Shown here: piece by piece, positions 8,061 to 16,568 of the stretch
Position numbering within the stretch: position 1 is the first letter of the stretch
Layout: the number at the start of each line of letters is the position of its first letter
DNA from: JBFLYZ01 sp040756415
GTDB lineage: Bacteria > Bacteroidota > Bacteroidia > JADZBD01
Length of the DNA stretch: 64,000 nt
Reading direction: 5' to 3'
Assembly (NCBI GenBank): GCA_040756415.1
Contig: JBFLYZ010000004.1
Location: 29,459 to 93,458 of the forward strand
Translations under genes and position numbers: made by a program
The notes under the pieces: model-generated
Database searches by the model: none
Told to the model about the DNA's origin: nothing
The model's input: only the letters and a program-made list of their open reading frames with translations

Positions 8061-8996
8061 TTATACGGCCAGCGCCTGCAGCATTTCCAGGAGAAAAACC
8101 TCTATCTGGCCCTTTTTATACCTGCGGGAAAAAACATCATTGTTCACGATTCGGCTCTTTTTGACCGCCTGCCCGATAAGGTCGGCATATTTGCCTTCCG
8201 GTCCGCACGTGACCAATACCGGGCCAGGGTCTACTCCTCCTACAGCGATCCGGATGTTGCCCGCGGCATCCTTCGATACGGCTGCCGTAAGCGAAGTAAA
8301 ATCCATCGAATGACGTACCCGGAGCTTCCTGAAAAGGCATCTGCTTAGCGTTCGAAGCGGAAGGTTGATGGATTTGAGAATGGAAGCCGGGACGAGTTTC
8401 AGCGGGGCCAGTCCTATGCCGCTGTAAATGTTTTCGAGCGGAAGAGTTACCGTTCCATTGACATCTTCGATATCCACAGTGGCGTTCAGGGCAATCAGCA
8501 CGGGTGCGGTATCAGAAACAAAGCGTGAAAAGCAGTTACTTTTTCCCCCGGTGGCCAGGCAGGTGGGGCCGTTGCATTTAAGGCAATACCCTGCCGCTTT
8601 TCTCCACCATTCGCTCTGGTTATAGAATATGCACCGGTTCTGGCATAGCAGGTTGCCGCCAAGCGTGGCGGTCTGACGTATGACGGGCGTGGCTACGGCC
8701 TGCGCGGACTCAATCAAGGCAGGAAACCGTGCCGCCAGCATGGCCACCTCTTCGAGTTGGCTCAACCGCACTAAAGAACCTATTCTGATCTCTTCTGTTC
8801 CGATCCTCACCGCGCTGAGCTCGGTAATACCCGTTAGATCGATAAGGCACGCGGTTGCTGCATTACCCTGGAATTTGTTCACCAGTATGTCTGTGCCACC
8901 GGCCAGGTACCTGAAATCGCCTTTACTGGCCTCCGCTTGCTGCAGTGCCTGTCTGAGGCTTGATGGCCTGAGGTATGTTTGCGCTATTCCGGTCAT
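8061..8996 (-). CDS. FAD subunit of a molybdenum hydroxylase, 4-hydroxybenzoyl-CoA reductase beta-like
   Basis: A 311-residue FAD-binding subunit of the xanthine dehydrogenase family. The FAD motifs are YLAGGTDILVNK near residue 38 and ATLGGNLL near 108. Directly after the second motif comes a cysteine-rich insert: NRC, then YNQSEWWRKAAGYCLKC, then GPTC, then KSNCFSRF. This insert is characteristic of the beta subunit of 4-hydroxybenzoyl-CoA reductase, where it carries an extra [4Fe-4S] cluster. The start at 8996 is chosen because it overlaps the upstream stop as ATGA. Longer reading to 9137 would run inside the upstream gene. It is the last gene of operon B. Confidence 0.85.
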   Translation of the reverse strand: MTGIAQTYLRPSSLRQALQQAEASKGDFRYLAGGTDILVNKFQGNAATACLIDLTGITELSAVRIGTEEIRIGSLVRLSQLEEVAMLAARFPALIESAQAVATPVIRQTATLGGNLLCQNRCIFYNQSEWWRKAAGYCLKCNGPTCLATGGKSNCFSRFVSDTAPVLIALNATVDIEDVNGTVTLPLENIYSGIGLAPLKLVPASILKSINLPLRTLSRCLFRKLRVRHSMDFTSLTAAVSKDAAGNIRIAVGGVDPGPVLVTCGPEGKYADLIGQAVKKSRIVNNDVFSRRYKKGQIEVFLLEMLQALAV

Positions 8997-11776
8997 ACGG
9001 CTTGCCTTTTGTTCTTGTACAGGGAGGCCAGGATATCCTCCGCGGTCACGGGAAGCTTCGTTACGCGTACACCCACCGCATCGTAAATAGCGTTTGCGAT
9101 GGCCGGGATAACCGGGTGTAAAGCGCCTTCTCCGCATTCTTTTGCACCGAATGGCCCTTCGGGGTCCATGGTTTCGATGATATGCGTGTGGAAATCGGGC
9201 GTGTCGGCCGAAGTAGGGATCCTGTAATCGAGAAAATTATTGTTCAGCAGCAGGCCCTTGAAGTATTTTATCTCCTCGCTCAGCGCCTGTCCCATGCCCA
9301 TATGCCAGGAGCCTTCGAGCTGTCCTTCCACTGCGAGGGGGTTAAGCGCTTTTCCGCAATCGTGAGCGCCCCAGATATTGATCACGCTGACCTGGCCGGT
9401 GGCGGTATTTACCTTTACTTCGGCAACGCAGGCGCCAAAAGAGTAGGAAGGGCTTAGCCCGGCACCGGCTCCTTTGAAATCGCCTCCCAGTTTGGGCGAG
9501 ATGTACTTCCCGCTCACGCTGACCGCACCGCGGTTAGCCACCAGTATTTCAACGGCCTCTTCCCAGCCAAGCGATAGCGAACTGTCGTTACTGACAACAC
9601 GATCATTGAAAAAGTTCAGTTCTTGGGGCTGGATGCCTTTCTTGCCGCAAATGGCTTTTGCTATTTCCAGTTTCAGGTTCTCCGCTGCTTCCTTTGCGGC
9701 ATTTCCGGCCATGAACGTTACACGCGAGGAGTAGCTGCCCAGGTCGACAGGCGTAAGCAGGGTATCGGCAGCCACAACGAACAATTTGTCGAGCGATATT
9801 CCCAGCACCTCGGCTACTACCATGGCCAGCATGGTATCGCTGCCCTGGCCGATGTCGTTAGCGCCCGAGCTGATCAGTATACGGCCGTCAAAATCAACTT
9901 TCAAGTGGACCACCGATTGCGGGAGCTCATTGCGCAGGATGGGCAGCGCGCTTCCGCTTATAAAGAAGCCGCAGCCTACCCCGATGCCGTGTCCGAAACC
10001 AAGTTTGCCATGCCTGGCCTTCCAGTCCGATTGCCGGGTTACCGCTTCGAGCGATTCGCGGCTGCCGTTGGATGTGATCCGGTACTGGCCGACCGTCAGG
10101 GTATGCGGAGGAAGAAAATTCTTCATGCGCAGCTCCACCGGGTCCATCCGGAGGCGATGCGCAATATCATCGATGAGGCTTTCGACCGCGAACCGGGAAT
10201 TCACGGCTCCATGCCCCCGCATGGCGCCCGATTGGGGCTTATTGGTGTATACGCGGAATGTCCTGAACCCGAAATTGGCGATCGAATAAGGGGCCTGCAA
10301 AAGCACGCCATTATAATAGGAAGTGACCACGCCAAAACTTCCATAGGCACCGCCATCGATGGCGATGTCGGCATCCAGCACCTGCAGGCGGCCTTCAGCG
10401 TCAGCTCCCAGCTTTACGCTCATTTTTGTGGGGTGCCGTCCGTGATTGGTGAGAAAGACCTCTTCTCGCGTCAGCCTCACCCTGACCGGTTTGCCCGTTT
10501 TGCGGGCAATATGGGCGATGATCATTTCGTGAGGGAAAGGATCGCTTTTCCCGCCAAACCCTCCGCCCACGTAAGGTTTGATCACGCGGATCCTGCTTAG
10601 TGGCAGCCTGAGCACCTTAGCCAATGCCCGGTGCACGTAGTGCGTTACCTGTGTTGCGGTAACCAGGGTAAGCCCGTTTTGATCCCATACGGCCGTAGCG
10701 GCATGCGGTTCGGTGAAAGCATGGGTAACGCCTTCCATCTCGAAATCCATCTGCGACACCACCGCGGCTTCCTTCAGGCCTTTTTCCTGATCGCCAAAGC
10801 GGAGTTCGGCTTTCTTATGAACGTTGTTATTGAACCGGGCGGAAGCGTGTATTTTTTCCGCGTTTCCCGCGTCCTCCAGGGATTCGCTGATGGTGAGAAA
10901 GGGTTTTAACGGGAAATATTCGACCGTAATGAGCCGGACGGCCTCTTCGGCTATGCGTTCGGTGTCTGCCGCCACCGCGGCTACGATCTCTCCAATATAT
11001 CGGGTCTTCTCTATGGCCATGGCGGTCTCATCCTGTGAGATGGGAAGCACCCCGAATTTTTCGGGAAGCTCATGACCCAGGGCAATGTAACGCACTCCTG
11101 GCAGCTTTTCAGCCTGCGCGGTGTCGATCTTTATAATGCGCGCATGGGAATGCAGGCTGCGAACAAACTTTACATGAAGGGCGTCTTTGAACTGCAGGTC
11201 ATCCGCATAATCGGCCTGGCCGCATACTTTTTTGGAAGCTTCTATGGCAGGAGTCCTTTTTCCTATGGTATTTTGCCTGGCGCTTTCGCCTTCCCGCGCG
11301 GCCAGTGGGACACCGTTCAGTTCCAGGACGTATTCACAAACCGCGTCAATGATCTTTTGATAACCGGTGCATCTGCACAGGTTGCCGGATAAACCTTTCC
11401 TCACGGTTTCTCTCAGCTCATCACTGGCAAGCCCTGCAGACCTTACCAGGCTTAAGGCAGTAAGTACCATTCCTGGAGTGCAGAAACCGCATTGCACGGC
11501 CCCTTTTTCCACGAACTTTTTCTGCAAGCCGTGGAGCTCACCGTTCCGTCCTATTCCTTCGATGGTAGTAATTTCCGCTTCATCACAGCGCATGGCAGGG
11601 GTTATGCAGCTCAGCACCGGTTTCCCGTTGAGCAGAACGGTGCATGCCCCGCAGCTTCCCTGTTCGCAGCCTTGCTTGGTGCCGGTCAGGCCGATCCTGT
11701 TGCGGATAAGTTCTGAGAGCATTTCATGCGGCCCCGGTATGACCTCGTATGCTTTGCCGTTAACAATAAGCTTCAT
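8993..11776 (-). CDS. Fused [2Fe-2S] and molybdopterin subunits of a xanthine dehydrogenase-family enzyme (HcrC-HcrA-like)
   Basis: A 927-residue fusion. Residues ~1-155 are the small iron-sulfur subunit: a plant-type ferredoxin site GCEQGSCGACTV and a second site QCGFCTPGM ... GNLCRCTGYQ. Residues ~175-920 are the molybdenum-cofactor subunit: GGGFGGKSDPF, EVFLTNHGRHPTKM, the substrate-region GAMRGHGAVNSRFA, GQGSDT, and the catalytic glutamate in GAKECGEGALHP. In 4-hydroxybenzoyl-CoA reductase these are two separate chains. The EVFLTNHGRHPTKM stretch and the neighbouring beta subunit favour that subfamily over xanthine or CO dehydrogenase. Both gene ends overlap their neighbours by ATGA. Electrons may come from the ferredoxin encoded upstream. 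Confidence 0.88.
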   Translation of the reverse strand: MKLIVNGKAYEVIPGPHEMLSELIRNRIGLTGTKQGCEQGSCGACTVLLNGKPVLSCITPAMRCDEAEITTIEGIGRNGELHGLQKKFVEKGAVQCGFCTPGMVLTALSLVRSAGLASDELRETVRKGLSGNLCRCTGYQKIIDAVCEYVLELNGVPLAAREGESARQNTIGKRTPAIEASKKVCGQADYADDLQFKDALHVKFVRSLHSHARIIKIDTAQAEKLPGVRYIALGHELPEKFGVLPISQDETAMAIEKTRYIGEIVAAVAADTERIAEEAVRLITVEYFPLKPFLTISESLEDAGNAEKIHASARFNNNVHKKAELRFGDQEKGLKEAAVVSQMDFEMEGVTHAFTEPHAATAVWDQNGLTLVTATQVTHYVHRALAKVLRLPLSRIRVIKPYVGGGFGGKSDPFPHEMIIAHIARKTGKPVRVRLTREEVFLTNHGRHPTKMSVKLGADAEGRLQVLDADIAIDGGAYGSFGVVTSYYNGVLLQAPYSIANFGFRTFRVYTNKPQSGAMRGHGAVNSRFAVESLIDDIAHRLRMDPVELRMKNFLPPHTLTVGQYRITSNGSRESLEAVTRQSDWKARHGKLGFGHGIGVGCGFFISGSALPILRNELPQSVVHLKVDFDGRILISSGANDIGQGSDTMLAMVVAEVLGISLDKLFVVAADTLLTPVDLGSYSSRVTFMAGNAAKEAAENLKLEIAKAICGKKGIQPQELNFFNDRVVSNDSSLSLGWEEAVEILVANRGAVSVSGKYISPKLGGDFKGAGAGLSPSYSFGACVAEVKVNTATGQVSVINIWGAHDCGKALNPLAVEGQLEGSWHMGMGQALSEEIKYFKGLLLNNNFLDYRIPTSADTPDFHTHIIETMDPEGPFGAKECGEGALHPVIPAIANAIYDAVGVRVTKLPVTAEDILASLYKNKRQAV

Positions 11777-12006
11777 ATGCGTATCCCTGTTTTAATGATC
11801 CTGGCAGGGCAGGTTGCGGCCACCTTAAGGACCAGGGCATGTTCTTCCCCGTGGATAACGGCCCTTGAAATGCCCTTCTTGCCATGACCTCCTATTAAGA
11901 TGCTTTTCCCATCCTTCCTGGATATTCTCCAGCGGCCCCTGTCGGCCTCCACGCAGGCGTTGCAGCCGATGCATTTGGCCCGGATATGCAGCACGGATAT
12001 CGTCAT
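11773..12006 (-). CDS. Small single-cluster [4Fe-4S] ferredoxin-like protein
   Basis: A 77-residue protein with the cluster motif KCIGCNACVEA near residues 11-19 and a distant fourth cysteine in TCPARII near residue 65, the layout of monocluster ferredoxins. CX2CX2C is visible, with Cys-Pro closing the site. It overlaps the molybdenum enzyme gene and the U32 gene by ATGA on both sides. The likely role is carrying low-potential electrons to or from the operon B enzyme or the ATP-driven reductase of operon A. The partner is inferred from position only. Confidence 0.8.
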   Translation of the reverse strand: MTISVLHIRAKCIGCNACVEADRGRWRISRKDGKSILIGGHGKKGISRAVIHGEEHALVLKVAATCPARIIKTGIRI

Positions 12007-13241
12007 GCATCAACCAATTTGTACAACTTATCGGAAGGCCTGACCTTGCGGCTCACAGGTATGGAAACGACCGTACCCTTTGCCGCTTTCTTTCTTCCGA
12101 TATTGTCGGTTCTCAGCTCCCGCACTTTTCCCTCTATCACTCCCGTGGTAGGCCCGCTGATAATGATATCATCGCCAATCCCGATCGAATGCGATTCGAT
12201 CCTGAACTCTCCTACACCTGCCTGCTCAAAATGTTTGATGCATTTTCCTATGTATACCCTTTTCCTGGAGGCTTTGGAGCCAGGGGTATCGTTCCATTCG
12301 CCTATGGTCCGGCCCAGGTAATAGCCTTCCCACAAACCCCTGTTGAACACCGACCTGAGCTTTTCTTCCCATTTCCTGATCCTCTCCTGCGTGTAATTGC
12401 CGCTCCTGACCGCATCGATGGCCTCCCTGTAACATCCGGTAACCGTATGCACATAGTGTTCGTTCCTTCCACGTCCTTCGATCTTTAGCACCGCGATGCC
12501 GGCATCAATCAGCTTATCCAGGAACCCGATGGTGCAGAGATCGGCAGCCGACATGATATACTCGTTACTTATCTCGTAGCGGTGGCCATCCTCTTTATCC
12601 GTCACAATAAAGCTTCTCCTGCAGTTTTGAACGCACGCTCCCCTGTTTGCTGACGCGAATTGCGAGTGCAGGCTGAGATAGCACCTCCCTGAAACGGCCA
12701 TGCACAGCGCGCCATGGGCAAAGACCTCGATCCGGACAAGTTTCCCGGACGGGCCTTTTATTTCCTGTTTCTCTATCCCCCGCACAATAGATCTCACCTG
12801 TTCGAGCGTGAGCTCGCGCGCCAGGACCATCACATCGGCATAGGCGGAATAGAACCGTACGGCTTCGATATTGGAGATACTGGCCTGTGTCGAGATATGT
12901 ACAGGCAGGCCTTTTCCGCGCGCATAAGAAAGAACAGCGTGGTCGCAGGCAATTACCGCATCGATCATCTGGCGCTTCGCTTCATCGATTATCGAACGCA
13001 TCAGGAAAATATCATGATCGTACATCAGGGTATTAAGGGTCAGGTAAGCTTTAATGCCATGCTTCCTGGCAATGGCGGATACGTTTTGAATATCGCTGAC
13101 CGAAAAACAGGCGGATGAGCGTGCCCGCATGTTCAGTTGCTCGACACCGAAATAAACGGCATGGCAGCCGGCCTGTATGGCTGCCGCAAGCGACTCCATC
13201 GAGCCGCATGGCGCCAGCAATTCTACTGGCCCGCGCTTCAT
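12003..13241 (-). CDS. U32-family (peptidase-like) iron-sulfur protein
   Basis: A 412-residue U32 protein. The N-terminal TIM-barrel motifs are ELLAPCGSMESLAAAIQAG and AVYFGVEQLNMRA. Four clustered cysteines (GALCMAVSGRCYLS and NRGACVQNCRRSF) would bind a [4Fe-4S] cluster. The C-terminal part, with a small beta domain, resembles the tRNA and rRNA hydroxylation factors TrhP/YegQ. U32 proteins are rarely true proteases. Known members support oxygen-independent hydroxylation of RNA or of quinone precursors. Its place inside a coupled operon with ferredoxin and a molybdenum hydroxylase points to a redox role here. ATGA overlaps occur at both ends. Confidence 0.85.
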   Translation of the reverse strand: MKRGPVELLAPCGSMESLAAAIQAGCHAVYFGVEQLNMRARSSACFSVSDIQNVSAIARKHGIKAYLTLNTLMYDHDIFLMRSIIDEAKRQMIDAVIACDHAVLSYARGKGLPVHISTQASISNIEAVRFYSAYADVMVLARELTLEQVRSIVRGIEKQEIKGPSGKLVRIEVFAHGALCMAVSGRCYLSLHSQFASANRGACVQNCRRSFIVTDKEDGHRYEISNEYIMSAADLCTIGFLDKLIDAGIAVLKIEGRGRNEHYVHTVTGCYREAIDAVRSGNYTQERIRKWEEKLRSVFNRGLWEGYYLGRTIGEWNDTPGSKASRKRVYIGKCIKHFEQAGVGEFRIESHSIGIGDDIIISGPTTGVIEGKVRELRTDNIGRKKAAKGTVVSIPVSRKVRPSDKLYKLVDA

Positions 13242-13678
13242 ATGATGGCTAGCCGGAAGTTCAGTCCCATGAATAACAATGCAAGTGCGATCAGTGTCAC
13301 AGCGATGATGTGTAGTGCCAGAAAGGAAAGGTTACCGGAATTAAGCCTGGGGATTATAAAAAAACGGGCATGAACCGCCAGAACAAGCGTGGCCGCGAGC
13401 AATATCAGCTTGGTGGAAATATGGGCGCTCATCACGTTGTCGAACCTGAACCAATCGCCCACATCCACGTAAAGAGCGGCCATGCGCAGGCCGGTGATTA
13501 CCTGCACTACAAGGGCGGGTATTCCGATCCGTTCGAACCGCTCTTCGAAGACCAATACCGCTTTCGGGTCTTTTTCTCTTAACGATCTGGGAAGCACGGA
13601 AAGCGCGAGTACAAGGTGCCCGCCAACCCAAACACAAGCTCCGATCAAATGCAATAATATGAGGATCTTGATCTCCAT
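13238..13678 (-). CDS. CopD-like four-helix membrane protein
   Basis: A 146-residue integral membrane protein with about four hydrophobic helices. It starts MEIKILILLHLIGACVWVGG, where the His in LLHLIGACVWVGGH is the usual heme or metal-ligand position of CopD/YchE-like proteins. Further helices are ALVVQVITGLRMAALY and LILLAATLVLAVHARFF. The ATG at 13678 is preferred over an in-frame TTG at 13696 because the latter lies upstream of the inferred transcription start. It is the first gene of operon B. The role could be membrane electron transfer or metal handling. Which one is not evident. Confidence 0.7.
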   Translation of the reverse strand: MEIKILILLHLIGACVWVGGHLVLALSVLPRSLREKDPKAVLVFEERFERIGIPALVVQVITGLRMAALYVDVGDWFRFDNVMSAHISTKLILLAATLVLAVHARFFIIPRLNSGNLSFLALHIIAVTLIALALLFMGLNFRLAII

Positions 13679-13693
13679 GTTATTCCGGTTCCT

Positions 13694-13738
13694 CAAAACT
13701 CATATTAAAGCCGGCAATAAAATATGATGCGGGTCATA
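13694..13738 (-). promoter_or_regulatory. Operon B promoter with Crp/Fnr-type operator
   Basis: A perfect TATGA-TGCGGG-TCATA palindrome lies at 13723-13738 (centre 13730.5). A GAGTTTTG box on the minus strand at 13701-13694 is 29.5 bp from the centre. The inferred start near 13689 leaves an 11-nt leader before the ATG at 13678. The box keeps TTTG but has lost the TA, as expected of a promoter that needs an activator. Confidence 0.68.
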
Positions 13739-13775
13739 CATTGAGCCCGATGTCGGCCAGGCTGCCGGAAGCAGG

Positions 13776-16379
13776 TCAGCCGCACTTGGACTGACCGCAG
13801 CTTTTGCATTTAAGGCAACCCTCTTCATAGATCAGGCCTTCAGGATCGCCACAGCCGGAGCATTTCCGGTCTACAGCGCTGGTGCCGTTCGGGATGAACT
13901 TTTTCAATGCCCGTTCCACTCCTGCCTTCCAGGTATTGATATTGTCGGATGTGAAATGCAGGTTTTCGATCAGGTCGGCTACATGCTGCAAAGGCATTCC
14001 GTGGCGCAGGATGCCGCTGATCAGCTTGGCATAGTTCCAGTACTCCGGGTTGAATGAGCGTGACAGCCCTTCGATGGTGACCCGGTACCCTTCCCGGTCC
14101 TCGTACTGAAAGTCGTAGCGTTTTTTCCCGTTTCCATTCAGGCTCTTGATCACCCAGCCCCGGCTTACCCATTGCGGTATATAAAATGAATCTTCTGCCT
14201 TTCCGGTGAATATCTCATACGGCTTGCCGTCCAGCACGCCAACCACAGCGATCCAGCGCTCATTATCATTCATGAAGCGGATCACTTCTGCCTCGAGCAC
14301 CTGCGGGCGCTTGGGCGGTTTGGTCTCGACTATGCTTTTGGGGCCGCTTTTCTTTGCTTCGGCCGCCAGGAGCACTCCGCTCCTGGAGCCATCCCGGTAT
14401 ACGGTAATTCCTTTCAATCCCTTTTGCCACGCTTTAAGGTAAATGGCGCCAACGGCCTCAATGCTGGCATCGGCCGGAAGATTGATCGTTGACGAAATGG
14501 AATGCGTGGTGTATTTCTGGACTATCGCCTGCAACTGAACACGCTTTTCCCAGTCTATCTCACCCGCGGTGCTGCCGTAGTAAGGGCTTTTATCCAGGTC
14601 GTTGTTTCCCGAAATACTCATCCACATTTTCAGCTTTTCGTGGTAAATAGTGAATTCCTGCCAGGCATCGCCCATATTATCGACAAAATCGACCGTAGCG
14701 GTCTTGTCGTGCGGGTTCACTTTTCTCCTGCGCTTGTAGGACAGCATGAACACAGGTTCTATTCCGCTTGAGCACTGGGCGAGGATACTGAGCGTACCGG
14801 TAGGCGCTACGGTGCTGATCGAAATGTTCCTCCTTCCGAACTTCATCATACGCTGCCAGACAGCCGGCATTTCCTTTTTCATCATTTTCACGAATTGGGA
14901 GGTGTTTTCATGCCGCGGATCGAAGCCTTCGAACTTGCCGCGCTCTATTGCCATATCGATAGAGGAATCGAACTCAGCCTCGCATTTGGTCTTCATGATG
15001 CTTTCTATCACCTCCAGCGCATTGTCTGAATCGAACTTTAACCCCATGGCCGCCAGCGTGTCGGCAAGGGCAGTGAAGCCGAGCCCCGTTCTCCTTCCTT
15101 TTTTCCCGGCATCATATAATAATTTCCATGTGCTGATCTCCACGGCCTTGATGTGGTCCGGTTCCGGGTCGCTCTCTACCTTTTTCAGTATCCGCTCAAT
15201 CGCCTCCAACTCCAGGTCCACCAGGTCGTCCATCAGGCGTTGCGCCTCGTAAGTGGTCTCGTAGAATTTCCTGAAATTGAACCTGGCCCGGGGCGTAAAT
15301 GGCCGGTCGACAAAGGAGAACAGGTTCAGGGCAATGAGCCGGCAGGAATCTCCGCCCTGCATAGCGATCTCCGAACAGGGATTGGTAGATACGTTTTTGT
15401 ACCCGGGATAAACGGAGGATGTTGAATACCAGTGCTGCCTGTCCCAGAAGATGATGCCGGGCTCGGCAGTGTTGTGCGCGCATGTAATGATCACATTCCA
15501 CAGCTCGCGCGCGTCAATTTCCTTCGTGTAAACAGGTTGTTGGGAATCGACCGGGAACCGAAGCTTAAAAGGCGTGCCATCCACTACCGCTTTCATGAAC
15601 TCATCCGAGATCCTGACGGAGATATTGGCTCCCGTTACTTTTTTAAGATCCTGCTTGATATTGATGAATTTTTCCACATCCGGATGAGCAATGTCGATGG
15701 TGATCATCAAGGCTCCTCTTCTTCCGTTCTGGGCCACCTCGCGGGTGGTATTGGAGAAGCGCTCCATGAACGATACCGCCCCGGTTGTTGTTCCGGCCGA
15801 GTTGGATACCGGCATGCCGGAAGGCCGTATGGAAGAAATGTCGATCCCCACCCCGCATCTGCGCTTGAACAGTTGCGCCATCTGCTGATCGGTATGGAAA
15901 ATACCTCCGTAAGAATCGTATATCTCCGGCAGCACGATGCAGTTGGACAACGATGCGATAACATTCTCGTTCCCCAATGCGGACATGACGCTCCCCTGGG
16001 GAATGATGTACCTGAAATTCCGGAAGAACTGGAATATTTTCTTTTCCGAGAGCGTTTCGCGCTCTTGCCCGTAATGCGAAAGATGTTTCAGGCTGCCATT
16101 GAGCCTGCTTTTCTGGGCGTATCCTCTTTCCTTGCGCGCAAACTCCTTGGCCATGCGCATATGCATATCATCAGGCGACAGTTCGAAAAACGATCCGTCC
16201 TTATGCTTGATGGCGTATTTGTTCATCCATGTCGTTGCAGCAAGTTCATCGTTATTGAAGTACTTCAGGCATGCGGAATACACTTCGTCAAAGGAATATT
16301 TTCTGATGTGGTTCTCATTCTGTACCGCTTCGTCTTTGAGCGTTTTTCCCGCTTTTTTTATTGTGTCGATAGTAAGCAT
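13776..16379 (-). CDS. nrdJ: Adenosylcobalamin-dependent (class II) ribonucleotide reductase
   Basis: An 867-residue class II ribonucleotide reductase making deoxynucleotides without oxygen. Motifs: SLSNCIVLP (N-terminal redox Cys), RRCGVGIDISSIRPSG, the active-site NPCSEIAMQ, and APTGTLSILAQCSSGIEP. The C-terminal tail has a zinc-ribbon-like CSGCG ... CLKCKSCGQSKCG that also holds the re-reducing cysteines. An ~150-residue insert before the tail carries the conserved VIRFMNDNERWIAVVGVLDGKPYEIFTG domain of the vitamin B12-dependent type. It needs B12. No cobalamin riboswitch was recognised upstream. It fits a facultative lifestyle. Confidence 0.95.
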   Translation of the reverse strand: MLTIDTIKKAGKTLKDEAVQNENHIRKYSFDEVYSACLKYFNNDELAATTWMNKYAIKHKDGSFFELSPDDMHMRMAKEFARKERGYAQKSRLNGSLKHLSHYGQERETLSEKKIFQFFRNFRYIIPQGSVMSALGNENVIASLSNCIVLPEIYDSYGGIFHTDQQMAQLFKRRCGVGIDISSIRPSGMPVSNSAGTTTGAVSFMERFSNTTREVAQNGRRGALMITIDIAHPDVEKFINIKQDLKKVTGANISVRISDEFMKAVVDGTPFKLRFPVDSQQPVYTKEIDARELWNVIITCAHNTAEPGIIFWDRQHWYSTSSVYPGYKNVSTNPCSEIAMQGGDSCRLIALNLFSFVDRPFTPRARFNFRKFYETTYEAQRLMDDLVDLELEAIERILKKVESDPEPDHIKAVEISTWKLLYDAGKKGRRTGLGFTALADTLAAMGLKFDSDNALEVIESIMKTKCEAEFDSSIDMAIERGKFEGFDPRHENTSQFVKMMKKEMPAVWQRMMKFGRRNISISTVAPTGTLSILAQCSSGIEPVFMLSYKRRRKVNPHDKTATVDFVDNMGDAWQEFTIYHEKLKMWMSISGNNDLDKSPYYGSTAGEIDWEKRVQLQAIVQKYTTHSISSTINLPADASIEAVGAIYLKAWQKGLKGITVYRDGSRSGVLLAAEAKKSGPKSIVETKPPKRPQVLEAEVIRFMNDNERWIAVVGVLDGKPYEIFTGKAEDSFYIPQWVSRGWVIKSLNGNGKKRYDFQYEDREGYRVTIEGLSRSFNPEYWNYAKLISGILRHGMPLQHVADLIENLHFTSDNINTWKAGVERALKKFIPNGTSAVDRKCSGCGDPEGLIYEEGCLKCKSCGQSKCG

Positions 16380-16429
16380 AGCTGTAAAACTGAATTATGT
16401 TTTGTGAAATTGCTTTGTGAAAACAGGTG

Positions 16430-16460
16430 CAAATTACTCCCGGAAAAAAATGGTTCGCAA
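16430..16460 (-). promoter_or_regulatory. Possible nrdJ promoter
   Basis: On the minus strand a TTG at 16460-16458 is followed after 20 bp by GTAATTTG at 16437-16430, close to the Bacteroidota TTG / TAnnTTTG pattern. The first base of the minus-7 box deviates. The inferred leader to the ATG at 16379 is about 45 nt. No Crp/Fnr operator is present at the geometry seen at other promoters here. Confidence 0.35.
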
Positions 16461-16518
16461 ACAAAAAAGATTAACTTTTAAACTTAATTTTAAACACTTC
16501 TCTTTTATCATGTTTTTT

Positions 16519-16534
16519 TATGACGAGCGTCATG
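16519..16534. promoter_or_regulatory. Crp/Fnr-like palindrome with different geometry
   Basis: TATGA-CGAGCG-TCATG lies between divergent nrdJ and the radical SAM gene. Unlike the other operators in the window, no TTTG box lies 29.5 bp from its centre on either strand. It could act as a repressor site for the radical SAM gene (ATG 16569), or that promoter may be unusual. Confidence 0.45.
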
Positions 16535-16568
16535 TTCTTTGATGATTTCGCTCAGCGATGTTCTTATA

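Noticed and set aside
9623..10600. Long rightward open frames inside the molybdenum enzyme gene
   Set aside because: They lie wholly within a strongly motif-supported leftward gene and show no family motifs.
16380..16540. Cobalamin riboswitch ahead of nrdJ
   Set aside because: The leader is AT-rich and shows no recognisable B12-box, so none is claimed.
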